Positions 44,353 to 53,128 of a DNA stretch of 64,000 nucleotides are shown here, piece after piece (position 1 is the first letter of the stretch; each line of letters begins with the position of its first letter). The notes below the pieces were generated by a model that made no database searches, was not told the origin of the DNA, and worked only from the letters and a program-made list of their open reading frames with translations. Location: NCBI GenBank assembly GCA_964424335.1, contig CAYRIY010000005.1:1-64000 (forward strand). Reading direction: 5' to 3'. The stretch is from CAYRIY01 sp964424335 (GTDB lineage: Bacteria; Bacillota; Limnochordia; DTU080; RSA5). A program made the translations under genes and the position numbers.

Positions 44353-45417
44353 CTACTCGTTGATGTATACGATGTCGTCCTTTTCGGCCGACTGGTAGAT
44401 CGCGTCGAGCACTTGCTGCAACCGAATGGCCTGCGAACCTGTGACCATCGGGTCATCGCCCGGCTCGACTTCGCCAAGGCACGCTCGGACGAAGTGCTTC
44501 ACTTCTTCGGTGTGGCGCTTGTCGACCTTGGGCATCCAAGCCGGAGTCCAGTCGTACAGAGCGCCGTACGCCTCCTTGAACACTTTCAGCGGGAAGAGGT
44601 TGGCGCCGCCCTCGGTCCCCGAAAGGCGCACGTTCATTTTACCGAGCTCTTCAATGTTTTGCGCAAAGCTGGTTTCCAGTAGGATGCTGGCTCCATTCTC
44701 AAACTTGATCATGGCTACGGCCAGATCTTCGATCTGGAAGTTTTGCCAGTCCCAACTCCCCATGGTCCCGACGCCGGGGCGTGTGCCGATCTCTTGATAC
44801 GCCGACGCGAGCACTTGCGTGGGTTTGGGATATCCCATCAAGTAAAGCGCCGTATCGAGCATGTGGACCCCGATGTCGATCACGGGGCCGCCGCCCTGGA
44901 GCTCCTTGTTGGTAAAGACGCCCCAACCGGGGATGCCTCTGCGACGGAGGGCGTCGACCCTGGCGAAGTAGACCTTGCCGAGTTCGCCGCCTTCGATCAG
45001 GCGCTTGCAAGCCTGCACCTCAGAGCTGTACCGGGTCATGAGCCCAAACGTCAAGATTTTGCCGTGCTTCTCAGCCGTCTTCACCATTTCGACCGCCTCG
45101 GCCGTCGTAAGCGCCGGCGGCTTCTCGCAAAGGACGTGGCAGCCGGCCTCTAAAGCCGCGATCGTCGCCGGAGCGTGAAACTTGTTCGGCGTACATACGC
45201 TCACCACATCGAGCTTCTCCTTGGCGAGCATCTCCTTGTAATCGCCGTAGCTCGCCGAGAACCCAAACTTTTCCGCGACTTCGCGCGCCCGGTCGGCATT
45301 CACGTCCGCGCAGGCGACAAACTCAACCTTGTCCTCCACCGCCTGATAGCCCGGAATGTGCGCCCCCGTCGCAATGCCGCCAACGCCAATGATTCCAACT
45401 CGCAATCGGTCTGACAA
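44353..45417 (-). CDS. Gfo/Idh/MocA-family NAD(P)-dependent oxidoreductase
   Basis: 354 residues. N-terminal Rossmann motif VGIIGVGGIATGAHIPG, the cofactor/active-site motif CEKPPALT with catalytic Lys, and GGPVIDIGVHMLDTALYLMG near the middle are family signatures. It oxidises or reduces a sugar or inositol-like compound. TTG at 45417 follows GGAGGGA by 6 bases and is preferred to the longer frame. The minus-strand order is oxidoreductase, MFS, sugar kinase, consistent with a sugar-use cluster. Confidence 0.88.
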   Translation of the reverse strand: MSDRLRVGIIGVGGIATGAHIPGYQAVEDKVEFVACADVNADRAREVAEKFGFSASYGDYKEMLAKEKLDVVSVCTPNKFHAPATIAALEAGCHVLCEKPPALTTAEAVEMVKTAEKHGKILTFGLMTRYSSEVQACKRLIEGGELGKVYFARVDALRRRGIPGWGVFTNKELQGGGPVIDIGVHMLDTALYLMGYPKPTQVLASAYQEIGTRPGVGTMGSWDWQNFQIEDLAVAMIKFENGASILLETSFAQNIEELGKMNVRLSGTEGGANLFPLKVFKEAYGALYDWTPAWMPKVDKRHTEEVKHFVRACLGEVEPGDDPMVTGSQAIRLQQVLDAIYQSAEKDDIVYINE

Positions 45418-45614
45418 TAAAACTCCCTCCAAATATGACCGCATCCGTCTCATGCGGCCCAGCTTTACGGGTTTCAAGGATGTATGTTATATATAGCGAA
45501 AGGAAACCCTGGCGAGATGAACCAAACAAGAAATTTCCGACCTAACTGATCTCGCTGCGTGTAAAAGCTTTGCGCGGTCGGAAAGCACCGATGCTATCGA
45601 CGGAGGAGATGCAC

Positions 45615-45824
45615 GTGGCACGCTTGGTCAAGCACGAGCGGAACGAACCGTACAGGATCAACAAAGCAGACATTGAGAAGGACCGCATCTCAATCTGCGC
45701 CTGTGGGCTTTCCAAAAACAAGCCTTTCTGCGACGGATCGCATACACGGACCCGCGACGAGGAAGAAGGCGCCCTCTACGTCTACGAAGGCGAAAACCGG
45801 GTCAAGATCTCCACCGAGTACTAA
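45615..45824 (+). CDS. CDGSH-type [2Fe-2S] protein
   Basis: 69 residues with the complete CDGSH motif CACGLSKNKPFCDGSH, three Cys and one His ligating a redox-active 2Fe-2S cluster. A second, basic N-terminal part (RLVKHERNEPYRIN) is typical of the bacterial single-domain form. GTG at 45615 follows GGAGGAG at good spacing; ATG at 45609 is an alternative. It may exchange electrons or clusters. The next gene starts 4 bases after its stop. Confidence 0.9.
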   Translation: MARLVKHERNEPYRINKADIEKDRISICACGLSKNKPFCDGSHTRTRDEEEGALYVYEGENRVKISTEY

Positions 45825-45828
45825 ATCC

Positions 45829-47061
45829 TTGCGCACGTTCCACCCAGAGCCGGTCGGCCATCCCAAGCTGACCGGCGCAAAAACGGGCTTTAGCGGGAAA
45901 GGCGAGCTCCGCCGGGAAAATCGGCGCATCATCCTCGAGACCTTGTTTCACAGGTCAAAAGCCTCCCGCATCGACCTCGTCCGCATGTGCGGACTGAGCC
46001 CGTCTACGGTCGGCCAGATCGTCGGAGAATTGATCGAAGACGGCGTCCTCATCGAATCGGGCACCGTTGAGCTTAAGCGCGGCCGCAAGCCGCGCCTTGT
46101 CGAAATCAATCCGGACGCGGGCGTGTGCCTGGGCGTGGAGTTGAGCGGCGGGACCGCGGCCGCGTTCGACTTACAGTGCCAGGTGCGCGCCCGGTTTGGC
46201 GCACTGAGCTCCGAACCGAGCGTCTCGCCCGAATCTGTCGTGCAGGCAATCGCCGATTTGGCTAGCGAACTTCGTGACCCGGGGCCCGTCGCCATCGGGG
46301 TGAGCGTACCCGGCAGCGTCGACCGCGGGCACGTGATCACCTCGACGCCCCTTGGCTGGAACGACGTGCCGCTCGGGTCGATGTTGACCGACGCGACCGG
46401 ACTGCTCGTGGTGGTCCAGCCCAACATGGTCTCCCTCGTCCTCGAGGAGGCGGCCTCCGGGATCGCCCAAAACGTCGCAAACTTTATTTACTTGCACCTT
46501 GGCATGCGCGGCATTGCAGCAGGCATTGCCGTCGATGGGCGGATCATGCGGGGAGCGCACCTAAACGCAGGCGAGATCGGTCATCTGCAGATCGACCCGG
46601 AGGGTCCCCCCTGCCACTGCGGAAAGCGCGGCTGTCTCGGCGTGATCGCCTCGGGCGACGCCGTATTGGAAGCGGCCAGGCAAGAGATGCGGAGCTTGGG
46701 CCGAAAGGACCTGCCTTCCACCGTCCACGATCTCACCCTCGCCGCCTTGGCCGGAGAGCCGGTCGCCCTCGCCCACCTCCGACGCGCCGGCGAAGCCATC
46801 GGCAACGTCCTCGCCGGCGCGATCAATCTGATCAATCCTGAGCTGATCGTGGTCGGGGGCGCGTTCGCCGTCCAATCGGCAAAGGTCACGCTCCCGGTCA
46901 TCGAGGACGCCGCACTCGCCCGATCGGCATTTCGGGGCTCTACCCGCTGCTCGTTCAAGATCGCCGAAGACGCATCGTTTCAATCAGCCCGAGGCGCTGC
47001 TCGCGCAGGCATTCACCAAAGACTTATCCACGTCGCGCGGCAATCAGGCGATCCGGATTGA
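45829..47061 (+). CDS. ROK-family transcriptional regulator
   Basis: About 410 residues. The N-terminal winged helix (NRRIILETLFHRSKASRI, then LSPSTVGQIVGELIEDGVL) precedes a ROK sugar-kinase-like domain with the zinc motif CHCGKRGCLGVIAS and EIGHLQIDPEG, as in NagC/XylR-type repressors. It likely senses a sugar and controls the nearby kinase, MFS and oxidoreductase genes. TTG at 45829, just after the CDGSH stop, is the best available start but lacks a clear ribosome site. Its 3' end overlaps the convergent aminopeptidase gene by 38 bases. Confidence 0.82.
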   Translation: MRTFHPEPVGHPKLTGAKTGFSGKGELRRENRRIILETLFHRSKASRIDLVRMCGLSPSTVGQIVGELIEDGVLIESGTVELKRGRKPRLVEINPDAGVCLGVELSGGTAAAFDLQCQVRARFGALSSEPSVSPESVVQAIADLASELRDPGPVAIGVSVPGSVDRGHVITSTPLGWNDVPLGSMLTDATGLLVVVQPNMVSLVLEEAASGIAQNVANFIYLHLGMRGIAAGIAVDGRIMRGAHLNAGEIGHLQIDPEGPPCHCGKRGCLGVIASGDAVLEAARQEMRSLGRKDLPSTVHDLTLAALAGEPVALAHLRRAGEAIGNVLAGAINLINPELIVVGGAFAVQSAKVTLPVIEDAALARSAFRGSTRCSFKIAEDASFQSARGAARAGIHQRLIHVARQSGDPD

Positions 47062-48154
47062 GATCGAGGAGATCCTCGGTCACAAAGAGCCCATCTTTCC
47101 GTACCAACTCATCATCGAGCCAGATCTCCCCGCCCCCGTACTCCGGTCGCTGAATCGAGACCAAGTCCCAGTGGACCGCGGAGCGGTTTCCGTTGTCGCA
47201 CTCCTCGTACGCGCTCCCCGGCGTAAAGTGAAAGCTTCCTTGGATCTTCTCGTCAAAGAGCGTGTCGAGCATCGGCGTCGTGATGTATGGGTTGACGCCA
47301 AACGAAAACTCGCCGACGTACCGGGCTCCCTCATCCGTGTCCAAGATCTCGTTGATGCGGTCCGCTTCGTTGGCGCTCGCCTCGACGATCTTGCCGTCCT
47401 TAAAGGTAAACGAAACGTCTTGAAATGTCGTCCCCATGTAGACCGACTGGGTGTTGAACGTGATCGTTCCATTCACCGAGTCACGCACCGGTGCGGTAAA
47501 GATCTCGCCGTCGGGGAGATTGCGCTGTCCCACGCATTTGATCGCCGGCATTCCCTCGATCGAAAAGGTCAGGTCGGTTCCCGGTCCCTTGATATGAACG
47601 CGCTTTGCCGACTCGATCCGCTTGGCCAATGCGTCCATCGCTTTGGACATGTAGGCGTAATCGAGCGTACAGACGTCGAAGTAGAAGTCTTCGAATGCGT
47701 CGCTGCTCATCTTCGCGAGCTGCGCCATGGCGTCGTTAGGATAGCGCAGCACGCACCACTTCGTCTTGGGCACCCGGATGCGGCCGTGGACCGGCTCCCA
47801 CCAATGCCGCTGATAAAGCTGCATCTTGTCCTGGGGAACCCCTGAGAGCTCACTTGCGTTGCGGCCTGCCCGCACACCGACGTACGCGTGCATCTCGCTC
47901 ATGCGCGCCGCCTCAAATTGGGCGATCCGTTCCATATGCTCCTTTGACGTGCCCTCGTAGAGCACGCGGTTAAGCTCGTTGTCTTTGATCGTCAAGAAGG
48001 GGAATCCGCCGGCCTTGTACGCCTCGCGGATCAACTCCTTTGCAAGCGCCGTCTCAAAGCCGACGCACTCGATCAACACATTCTCTCCGGGTTTGAGCTC
48101 CACGGAGTAATTGATGATCAGCTCGGCGAGCTGCTGATACCTTGGATCCCGCAT
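47024..48154 (-). CDS. M29-family (AmpS-type) aminopeptidase
   Basis: 376 residues. The N-terminal block MRDPRYQQLAELIINYSVELKPGENVLIE, read in parts, and the C-terminal WDLVSIQRPEYGGGEIWLDDELVRKDGLFV belong to thermophilic-type metallo-aminopeptidases (AmpS, PepS). It removes N-terminal residues from peptides using two metal ions. AAAGGAGCG precedes the ATG. The long inverted repeat at 48181-48316 lies directly upstream, in its leader. Confidence 0.9.
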   Translation of the reverse strand: MRDPRYQQLAELIINYSVELKPGENVLIECVGFETALAKELIREAYKAGGFPFLTIKDNELNRVLYEGTSKEHMERIAQFEAARMSEMHAYVGVRAGRNASELSGVPQDKMQLYQRHWWEPVHGRIRVPKTKWCVLRYPNDAMAQLAKMSSDAFEDFYFDVCTLDYAYMSKAMDALAKRIESAKRVHIKGPGTDLTFSIEGMPAIKCVGQRNLPDGEIFTAPVRDSVNGTITFNTQSVYMGTTFQDVSFTFKDGKIVEASANEADRINEILDTDEGARYVGEFSFGVNPYITTPMLDTLFDEKIQGSFHFTPGSAYEECDNGNRSAVHWDLVSIQRPEYGGGEIWLDDELVRKDGLFVTEDLLDLNPDRLIAARRG

Positions 48155-48180
48155 TTTGGTCGCTCCTTTCCGATGTCCCA

Positions 48181-48316
48181 GCCGTTGGTCGGTCCTTGGT
48201 CGCAGGGACGTTCGGTCGGGCCCTCCTGGCCCTCCCTCACTCGCGCTCCGGCTTCTTCGGCCCTCCTGGCCTTCGAAGCCTCCGCAACGCCCTGCAACCA
48301 AGGACCGACCAACGGC
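48181..48316. repeat. Long inverted-repeat element in the aminopeptidase leader
   Basis: 27-base arms at 48181-48207 and 48290-48316 are complementary except at one position. The interior adds a further short pairing (CGTT/AACG) and a 13-base direct repeat at 48219-48231 and 48259-48271. No coding sequence or transposase is inside. It resembles in design, though not in sequence, the element at 17804-18018. It could be a mobile palindromic unit or act on transcripts from both sides. Confidence 0.8.
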
Positions 48317-48349
48317 CTTGCGCGATTCCTTCTTAATTCGCGCGCCAAT

Positions 48350-49858
48350 TTACTGCCGGACCACGCGCACCGTTTCTAGCGTCGGGTCCTCTGGGCCTTG
48401 TACCGGGAGGCCTGCTTCCAGGTGTTCGCGGATGTAGGCCAGGTTTTGCTCCGTGATGCGTTCTCCCGGCTGGAGGATGGGAATTCCCGGTGGGTACACC
48501 ATAATAAACTCCGCCATCACTCGCCCGGCGCTTTCAAAAAGCGGCACGCCCTCGGTCGGCGCGTAAAAGGCTTCACGGGGAGTCAGCGCTTGGGGCGGCA
48601 GCTCCGGCACCCGCACGCGCACCGCTCCTGCCGGGCGCGTGCTGTAGTGGTCTCTCGAGATCTCTCTGAGCGCCCGGACCAGCGCATCGACCGTCTCGTC
48701 GGTGTCGCCGCCGGTGATGAGGCAGAGAATGTTGTACAAATCCGAGAGCTCGACTTCGATGCCGTAACAATCGCGCAAGATCTCCTCGACCTCGATGCCT
48801 GTAAGGCCAAGGCCGGTCACCGTAACGCACAGCTTCGTCAAGTCGAGGTCGTACGATGACGACCGATCGCCGATCATCTCGGGACCAAGGCACGTCAGAC
48901 CTGGGATTTCCCGAATCGCCTCTCGTGCTTTTTGCGCAAGCCGGATTGCCTCGGAAAGCATTGCACGGCCGTGCACGGCGAGGTGGCTGCGCGCCGCGTC
49001 GAGGGACGCAAGCAGAATGTACGACGTCGAGGTGGTGGTCAACATGCTCAAGATCGATTGCGCTCGATCGCCTGAGAGGAGGCCTTCCTTGAGGTTTAAG
49101 ATCGAGCTTTGCGTCAATGAGCCCCCGAGCTTGTGGACGCTTGTCGCCGCCGCATCGGCGCCCGCCTCCATCGCCGACATCGGCAAGTCGGGGTGAAAGT
49201 AAAGGTGCGCTCCGTGCGCTTCGTCGACCAAGACCGGCACGCCGTAACCGTGGGCGGTCTCGACGATCGCCCTGAGGTCGGCGCACACTCCGAAGTACGT
49301 TGGATTGATGACGAGGACCGCCTTCGCGTCAGGGTGCTCCACCAGGTGTCGCCTGACCGTAGCAAGGGAGACGCCGTGCGCCACCCCCCGATCGTAATCG
49401 ATCTCCGGAGCCATAAAGACCGGATTGGCGCCGGAAAGTACAATCGCCGTAAGCACCGACTTGTGTACGTTTCTTGGAACCAAGATCGTGTCGCCGGGGC
49501 CGACTGCCGTGAGCACCATGGCCATGATCGCCCCGCTCGTCCCCTGGACCGAAAAGAACGTCCTGTCGGCCCCAAATGCTTCGGCCGCCAGGTCCTGGGC
49601 CTCTTTGATGATGCCCCTCGGATGGTGCAGGTCATCGACGGGCGCGATGTTGATCAGATCGATCGAAAGTGCGTTATCGCCGAGGAAAGTACGAAATTCA
49701 GGCTGCATCCCGGCGCCGCGCTTGTGGCCGGGAATGTGAAAGGGGATGGTCCGACGCTTTGCGTGTGCCACGACCCCTTCGAAAAGCGGCATCTTCGTCT
49801 GGCGGTCGGCTGTGAGCGCGGCCCCCGCCGGGCCCTCGATTTCGGGCTCTTGGTTCAA
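48350..49858 (-). CDS. Orn/Lys/Arg decarboxylase (Bacillus SpeA/YaaO-like)
   Basis: 502 residues, PLP fold type I. Visible blocks include IPFHIPGHKRGAG near the N-terminus, FFSVQGTSGAIMAMVL, VDEAHGAHLYFHPDLP, and the PLP lysine in TSVHKLGGSLTQSS, plus the C-terminal decarboxylase domain ending near GIPILQPGERIT. It makes a polyamine precursor (agmatine, putrescine or cadaverine); the substrate is not clear from sequence, though the short form suits arginine. It lies downstream of the NlpC-like gene pair, 37 bases past that stop. Confidence 0.9.
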   Translation of the reverse strand: MNQEPEIEGPAGAALTADRQTKMPLFEGVVAHAKRRTIPFHIPGHKRGAGMQPEFRTFLGDNALSIDLINIAPVDDLHHPRGIIKEAQDLAAEAFGADRTFFSVQGTSGAIMAMVLTAVGPGDTILVPRNVHKSVLTAIVLSGANPVFMAPEIDYDRGVAHGVSLATVRRHLVEHPDAKAVLVINPTYFGVCADLRAIVETAHGYGVPVLVDEAHGAHLYFHPDLPMSAMEAGADAAATSVHKLGGSLTQSSILNLKEGLLSGDRAQSILSMLTTTSTSYILLASLDAARSHLAVHGRAMLSEAIRLAQKAREAIREIPGLTCLGPEMIGDRSSSYDLDLTKLCVTVTGLGLTGIEVEEILRDCYGIEVELSDLYNILCLITGGDTDETVDALVRALREISRDHYSTRPAGAVRVRVPELPPQALTPREAFYAPTEGVPLFESAGRVMAEFIMVYPPGIPILQPGERITEQNLAYIREHLEAGLPVQGPEDPTLETVRVVRQ

Positions 49859-49895
49859 CTACTCCACCTCTTGATTGGAATTGACAATTGCCGCA

Positions 49896-50240
49896 TCACT
49901 CTTCCTCTTCCGATTGGGAAGGGAAGATGCGGCCTTTCCCTTCGCCCTGCCAATTCTTCATGTGGGCGACTTGACGCTTTGCTTCGACTTCTTTCTTTAG
50001 TTTATCGTCAAAGGTTATGCCGCGCAGTCGCTCAAAAAAGTTTGGCGGGGTGACGTCGGCCGAAATCTCCGGTCCGGGCTTATACCAACTGCACCGCTCT
50101 CCGTTGATCGCCTCGACGCGGGCGTTCCATTTCATCAGGGTCACCCGGATTCCCCAAGTTTTCCCCGGTTCGATCTCCGTGTAGACCGCCGTCGTGTCGG
50201 TCGGTCGGGTCCACTTACCCTTATCGAGCCACTTGATCAC
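49896..50240 (-). CDS. Protein of unknown function coupled to the NlpC/P60-like gene
   Basis: 114 residues, not recognised. GTG at 50240 overlaps the upstream stop codon (GTGA). The sequence contains a tryptophan-rich N-terminal half (IKWLDKGKW, TWGIRVTLMKWNARV) and a basic helix, then an acidic tail of Glu/Ser. No signal peptide is seen, so it is likely cytoplasmic, unlike its exported neighbour. Coupled translation implies a shared function. Confidence 0.62.
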   Translation of the reverse strand: MIKWLDKGKWTRPTDTTAVYTEIEPGKTWGIRVTLMKWNARVEAINGERCSWYKPGPEISADVTPPNFFERLRGITFDDKLKKEVEAKRQVAHMKNWQGEGKGRIFPSQSEEEE

Positions 50241-50866
50241 GGCGCCATCTCGAGCAACCGGCCCGTCGCCTTCACTCGGGTGTTCCAATATGCGTTGTTG
50301 ACGTTGGCAAAGGTGCGAATCACCTTGTTGGAGCTGGCGGACGCTACGACAAAGTGCACGTTTGGCCCGTCGAGGCGTTCAAAGACTGCCACACCGGACA
50401 CCTGGCCCTGTTCATTTTGAAAAAAGATCAGATCGCCCGGTCGCAAACTCGTGTACGGGACGAGCTCCACATTCCACTCGTAGAGGACGCCGCTCGTTGC
50501 GTCGGCCACGAGGCGCTCGGCCCCACCTGAGACGATGCGAAACCGGTGTCCGGGGTCAGCGGCCCGATAAGCGTTGACGACGAGCGCTGACGCGTCAACG
50601 CCCGCATCGATCCCGGGGCGTTTGCCTTCACGGACCGCTTGCAGATATTCATCGACGCTCATGCGACCGCCCCAACGGTAGGCCACGCCCTGTTCCACTG
50701 TGCCGTCTACTTCGTACGTCACATCTGCGTACCTAAGGGCTTCCCGGAGCGCCTGCAAGGCCGTCTCGGCGCTCACCGGCTCGGCTGCATGCACGCCCGC
50801 CGACATGAGCAGCAAACACAACAACCACAAAATCATGCCAGGAAATCTGTGTTTTGTCGAGTTCAT
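50237..50866 (-). CDS. Exported NlpC/P60-fold protein, probable pseudoenzyme
   Basis: 209 residues with a signal peptide (MILWLLCLLLMSAGVHA), starting at ATG 50866 after GGAGGAGGGG. The rest follows the NlpC/P60 peptidoglycan-hydrolase pattern: VAYRWGGRMSVDEYL, then where active enzymes have DCSG it reads VDASALV (Cys to Ala), and LRPGDLIFFQNEQGQVSGVAVF, where the catalytic His of SHVGI is missing. It should still fold and may bind cell wall but cannot cleave by the usual mechanism. Its stop overlaps the next gene. Confidence 0.78.
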   Translation of the reverse strand: MNSTKHRFPGMILWLLCLLLMSAGVHAAEPVSAETALQALREALRYADVTYEVDGTVEQGVAYRWGGRMSVDEYLQAVREGKRPGIDAGVDASALVVNAYRAADPGHRFRIVSGGAERLVADATSGVLYEWNVELVPYTSLRPGDLIFFQNEQGQVSGVAVFERLDGPNVHFVVASASSNKVIRTFANVNNAYWNTRVKATGRLLEMAP

Positions 50867-51190
50867 ATTTACCCCTCCTCCGTACTTCGCGTCCTGGCCC
50901 TTCAAGTTCTCGAAAGGAAGCGCCTTCCCTGTCTGCGCTCCGATGAGTCCGCGGCGGATCATCCTGTCGGCAGTCTTCGGTGCACAAACCCTTTTTCTCG
51001 ACCATGCCCATTCTCATGAGGTGCGATGCGACTTGGCGCTCAAACGCTCGCCCTCTTAAATCCGGCGAGCCTCGAGTCGCGGTGGCCGTTGACAATCGCA
51101 ATCATAGTGATATCATATTGATAGAGTAAAGATATGCCTCCAACCTCCGGCGACAGCCCGAGGACGGAGCGCCCCTCAAGGAGGAACCCC
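50867..51190. other. Divergent intergenic region with one good promoter
   Basis: 324 bases between the NlpC-like gene and the SPFH gene, with no convincing gene. It contains a plus-strand promoter at 51089-51116 and an AAGGAGGAAC ribosome site; nothing else is evident. Confidence 0.6.
51089..51116 (+). promoter_or_regulatory. Sigma-A-type promoter of the SPFH gene
   Basis: TTGACA (51089-51094), 16 bases, TATCAT (51111-51116), about 75 bases before the SPFH start codon. Confidence 0.7.
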
Positions 51191-52057
51191 ATGATACGAG
51201 AGAAGGTCAAAAAAACCACTTCGGGCTTTCTAGCCATGCTGGTATTGACGGTCCTCACCGTAGCGATTGGTTACCTATTCGTCGCTTCCATCCAGTCGGG
51301 ATCAATCGTCGGGATCGTCGCTAGTTCCATTCTCATCTTTGTGATCTTTATCGCTTGGTTTGGCCTCTTCATCGTGAATCCGAACGAGGCAAAAGTCCTC
51401 CAACTCTTCGGCAATTACGTAGGCACCGTACGTAGCCCTGGACTGAACTACGCGAACCCCCTCTACAGCAAGAAAAAGGTATCCACCCGTGTGCGCAACT
51501 TCGAAACCGGGAAGTTGAAGGTAAACGACAACGACTCTAACCCGATCGAGATTGCGGCCGTCGTGGTCTGGAGGGTCGTGGATACGGCTGAGGCGCTCTT
51601 TGAGGTAGACGACTTCGCCCAGTATGTCGAGGTGCAAAGCGAGGCGGCGCTGCGCGGGCTTGCGACCAACTACCCGTACGATGCCCACAATGGCGAAGAG
51701 CTCTCCCTTTCGGCCAACGCGACCGAGATCTCAGAGCAGCTTACACGAGAGATTCAAGAACGGCTCGCCAAAGCCGGCGTGGAAGTGATCGAATCGCGCA
51801 TCAGCCACTTGGCCTACGCTCCGGAGATTGCTAGCGCCATGCTTCAGCGCCAGCAGGCGAGCGCCATCATCGCCGCCCGCCAAAAGATCGTCGAGGGCGC
51901 CGTCGGCATGGTCGAGATGGCGCTCGAAGATCTGGCAAAGCGTGACGTCATCGAACTAGACGACGAGCGCAAGGCGCAGATGGTCAGCAACCTGTTGGTC
52001 GTGCTTTGCGCTGACCGCAGTCCCCAGCCCATCGTCAACACGGGCTCGATCTACTAA
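51191..52057 (+). CDS. SPFH/Band-7 (stomatin/prohibitin-like) membrane protein
   Basis: 288 residues. Two N-terminal membrane segments (about 10-34 and 36-58) precede the SPFH domain (FIVNPNEAKVLQLFGNYVGTVR, read in part, then GLNYANPLYSKKKVSTRVRNFE) and a helical region with ERLAKAGVEVIESRISHLAYAPEIASAMLQRQQA. These proteins form large membrane rings that organise lipid domains or control proteases. ATG at 51191 follows AAGGAGG. The ribbon-helix-helix gene about 95 bases downstream is a common companion of this subgroup. Confidence 0.9.
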   Translation: MIREKVKKTTSGFLAMLVLTVLTVAIGYLFVASIQSGSIVGIVASSILIFVIFIAWFGLFIVNPNEAKVLQLFGNYVGTVRSPGLNYANPLYSKKKVSTRVRNFETGKLKVNDNDSNPIEIAAVVVWRVVDTAEALFEVDDFAQYVEVQSEAALRGLATNYPYDAHNGEELSLSANATEISEQLTREIQERLAKAGVEVIESRISHLAYAPEIASAMLQRQQASAIIAARQKIVEGAVGMVEMALEDLAKRDVIELDDERKAQMVSNLLVVLCADRSPQPIVNTGSIY

Positions 52058-52151
52058 CGCTCCCAGCGGACAAGATAATCCCGGCCGAATGCCCGGCCGG
52101 GATTCACGCATCGAGTAAATTTTCGAGATTCCAACGAGTGGGGAGGTACCA

Positions 52152-52325
52152 TTGGCAAAACGAAAATCGTTCTTGCTTCGAATCGATCCAAAACTACACG
52201 ATTCGCTCGAACGCTGGGCGGCAGACGAATTGCGCAGCGTCAACGCCCAGATCGAGTTTTTGCTTAGACAGGCGCTGCGTCAAGCGGGACGCCTGAAGGA
52301 ACAGGATGACGAGGAGAAAGCCTGA
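52152..52325 (+). CDS. Small Arc/CopG-type ribbon-helix-helix protein
   Basis: 57 residues, easily missed because it is short with a TTG start. GGGAGGT precedes the start closely. The beta strand KSFLLRIDP followed by two helices (LHDSLERWAADE and NAQIEFLLRQALRQ) is the ribbon-helix-helix fold of Arc-like DNA-binding proteins, with a charged tail. It lies downstream of the SPFH gene in the same direction and could regulate it or serve as a small subunit. Target unknown. Confidence 0.78.
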   Translation: MAKRKSFLLRIDPKLHDSLERWAADELRSVNAQIEFLLRQALRQAGRLKEQDDEEKA

Positions 52326-52340
52326 TCCCGGGCCTGTCGA

Positions 52341-53006
52341 TCATGGCACCTGGAACGCATTCCTCGGAAGCTTGAGCTCGGTGCCGATTCGGAGGACGGC
52401 CCCGGGATCGAGGTTGTTAAGCGCCGCGATCTCCTCGACCGTCGAATGATACCGCTTTGCAATATCCCAAAGGGTGTCGCCTGCCTTTACGACGTGGACG
52501 AGCAAAGCCGGCACCTTGATCCGCTCTCCGGCCCGGAGCGGTCGATCCGGAAGGTCGTTGATGGCGATGATGACTTCCATCGTCGTCTGAAACTCTCGAG
52601 CGATGGACCACAAGGAGTCCCCCGGCCGGACCGTGTAAGTCATCGTCGCCATTCTCCGCAAGAGGGCGTCGTTTAATGCCTCGAGCGTCTCCGGCCCAAC
52701 GCTCCCCGTGACGCGAATTCCGCTTCGCTCTTGAAAGACTCGGACGGCATCACGGGTTTTGGGGCCGAATAGCCCGTCCGCCTGCAACTCAAAACCAAGG
52801 TCGCGCAGGTGCATTTGCAGTGCAAAAACGTCCGCCCCCCACGACCCCATCGATAGGACGCGCTCTCCCAGTTGGCGTTCCCGCACGTCATACTCTTGAG
52901 CCGATGACCCAGGGCCCAACATGCCAGTAGTTACGGCGATCACCACGATCGCCAGCGCCGCCATCCGTACCCACCGCGCCAACGCCTGCCACACTCCCTC
53001 ATACAT
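52341..53006 (-). CDS. Exported protein with peptidoglycan-binding and two LysM domains
   Basis: About 221 residues. A hydrophobic segment (AALAIVVIAVTTGML) acts as signal or anchor. A PG_binding_1 domain follows (MGSWGADVFALQMHLRDLGF, read in part, then ADGLFGPKTRDAVRVFQ), then two LysM repeats (YTVRPGDSLWSIAREF and HVVKAGDTLWDIAKRY). It binds cell-wall glycan; no catalytic domain is present. The start is uncertain: ATG 53006 is listed, but starts at 53051 or 53078 are possible and none has a clear ribosome site. Confidence 0.82.
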   Translation of the reverse strand: MYEGVWQALARWVRMAALAIVVIAVTTGMLGPGSSAQEYDVRERQLGERVLSMGSWGADVFALQMHLRDLGFELQADGLFGPKTRDAVRVFQERSGIRVTGSVGPETLEALNDALLRRMATMTYTVRPGDSLWSIAREFQTTMEVIIAINDLPDRPLRAGERIKVPALLVHVVKAGDTLWDIAKRYHSTVEEIAALNNLDPGAVLRIGTELKLPRNAFQVP

Positions 53007-53128
53007 CTTCCACCGATGGCGTGACACCGCCAATATCGTCCGACCACTCATGAATGTAAACGTGGATTTCGCTCCCACGTTTCAAATGCCTGCGGCTTGA
53101 AAGCGACCCTTATTTTTCCAATACGATT

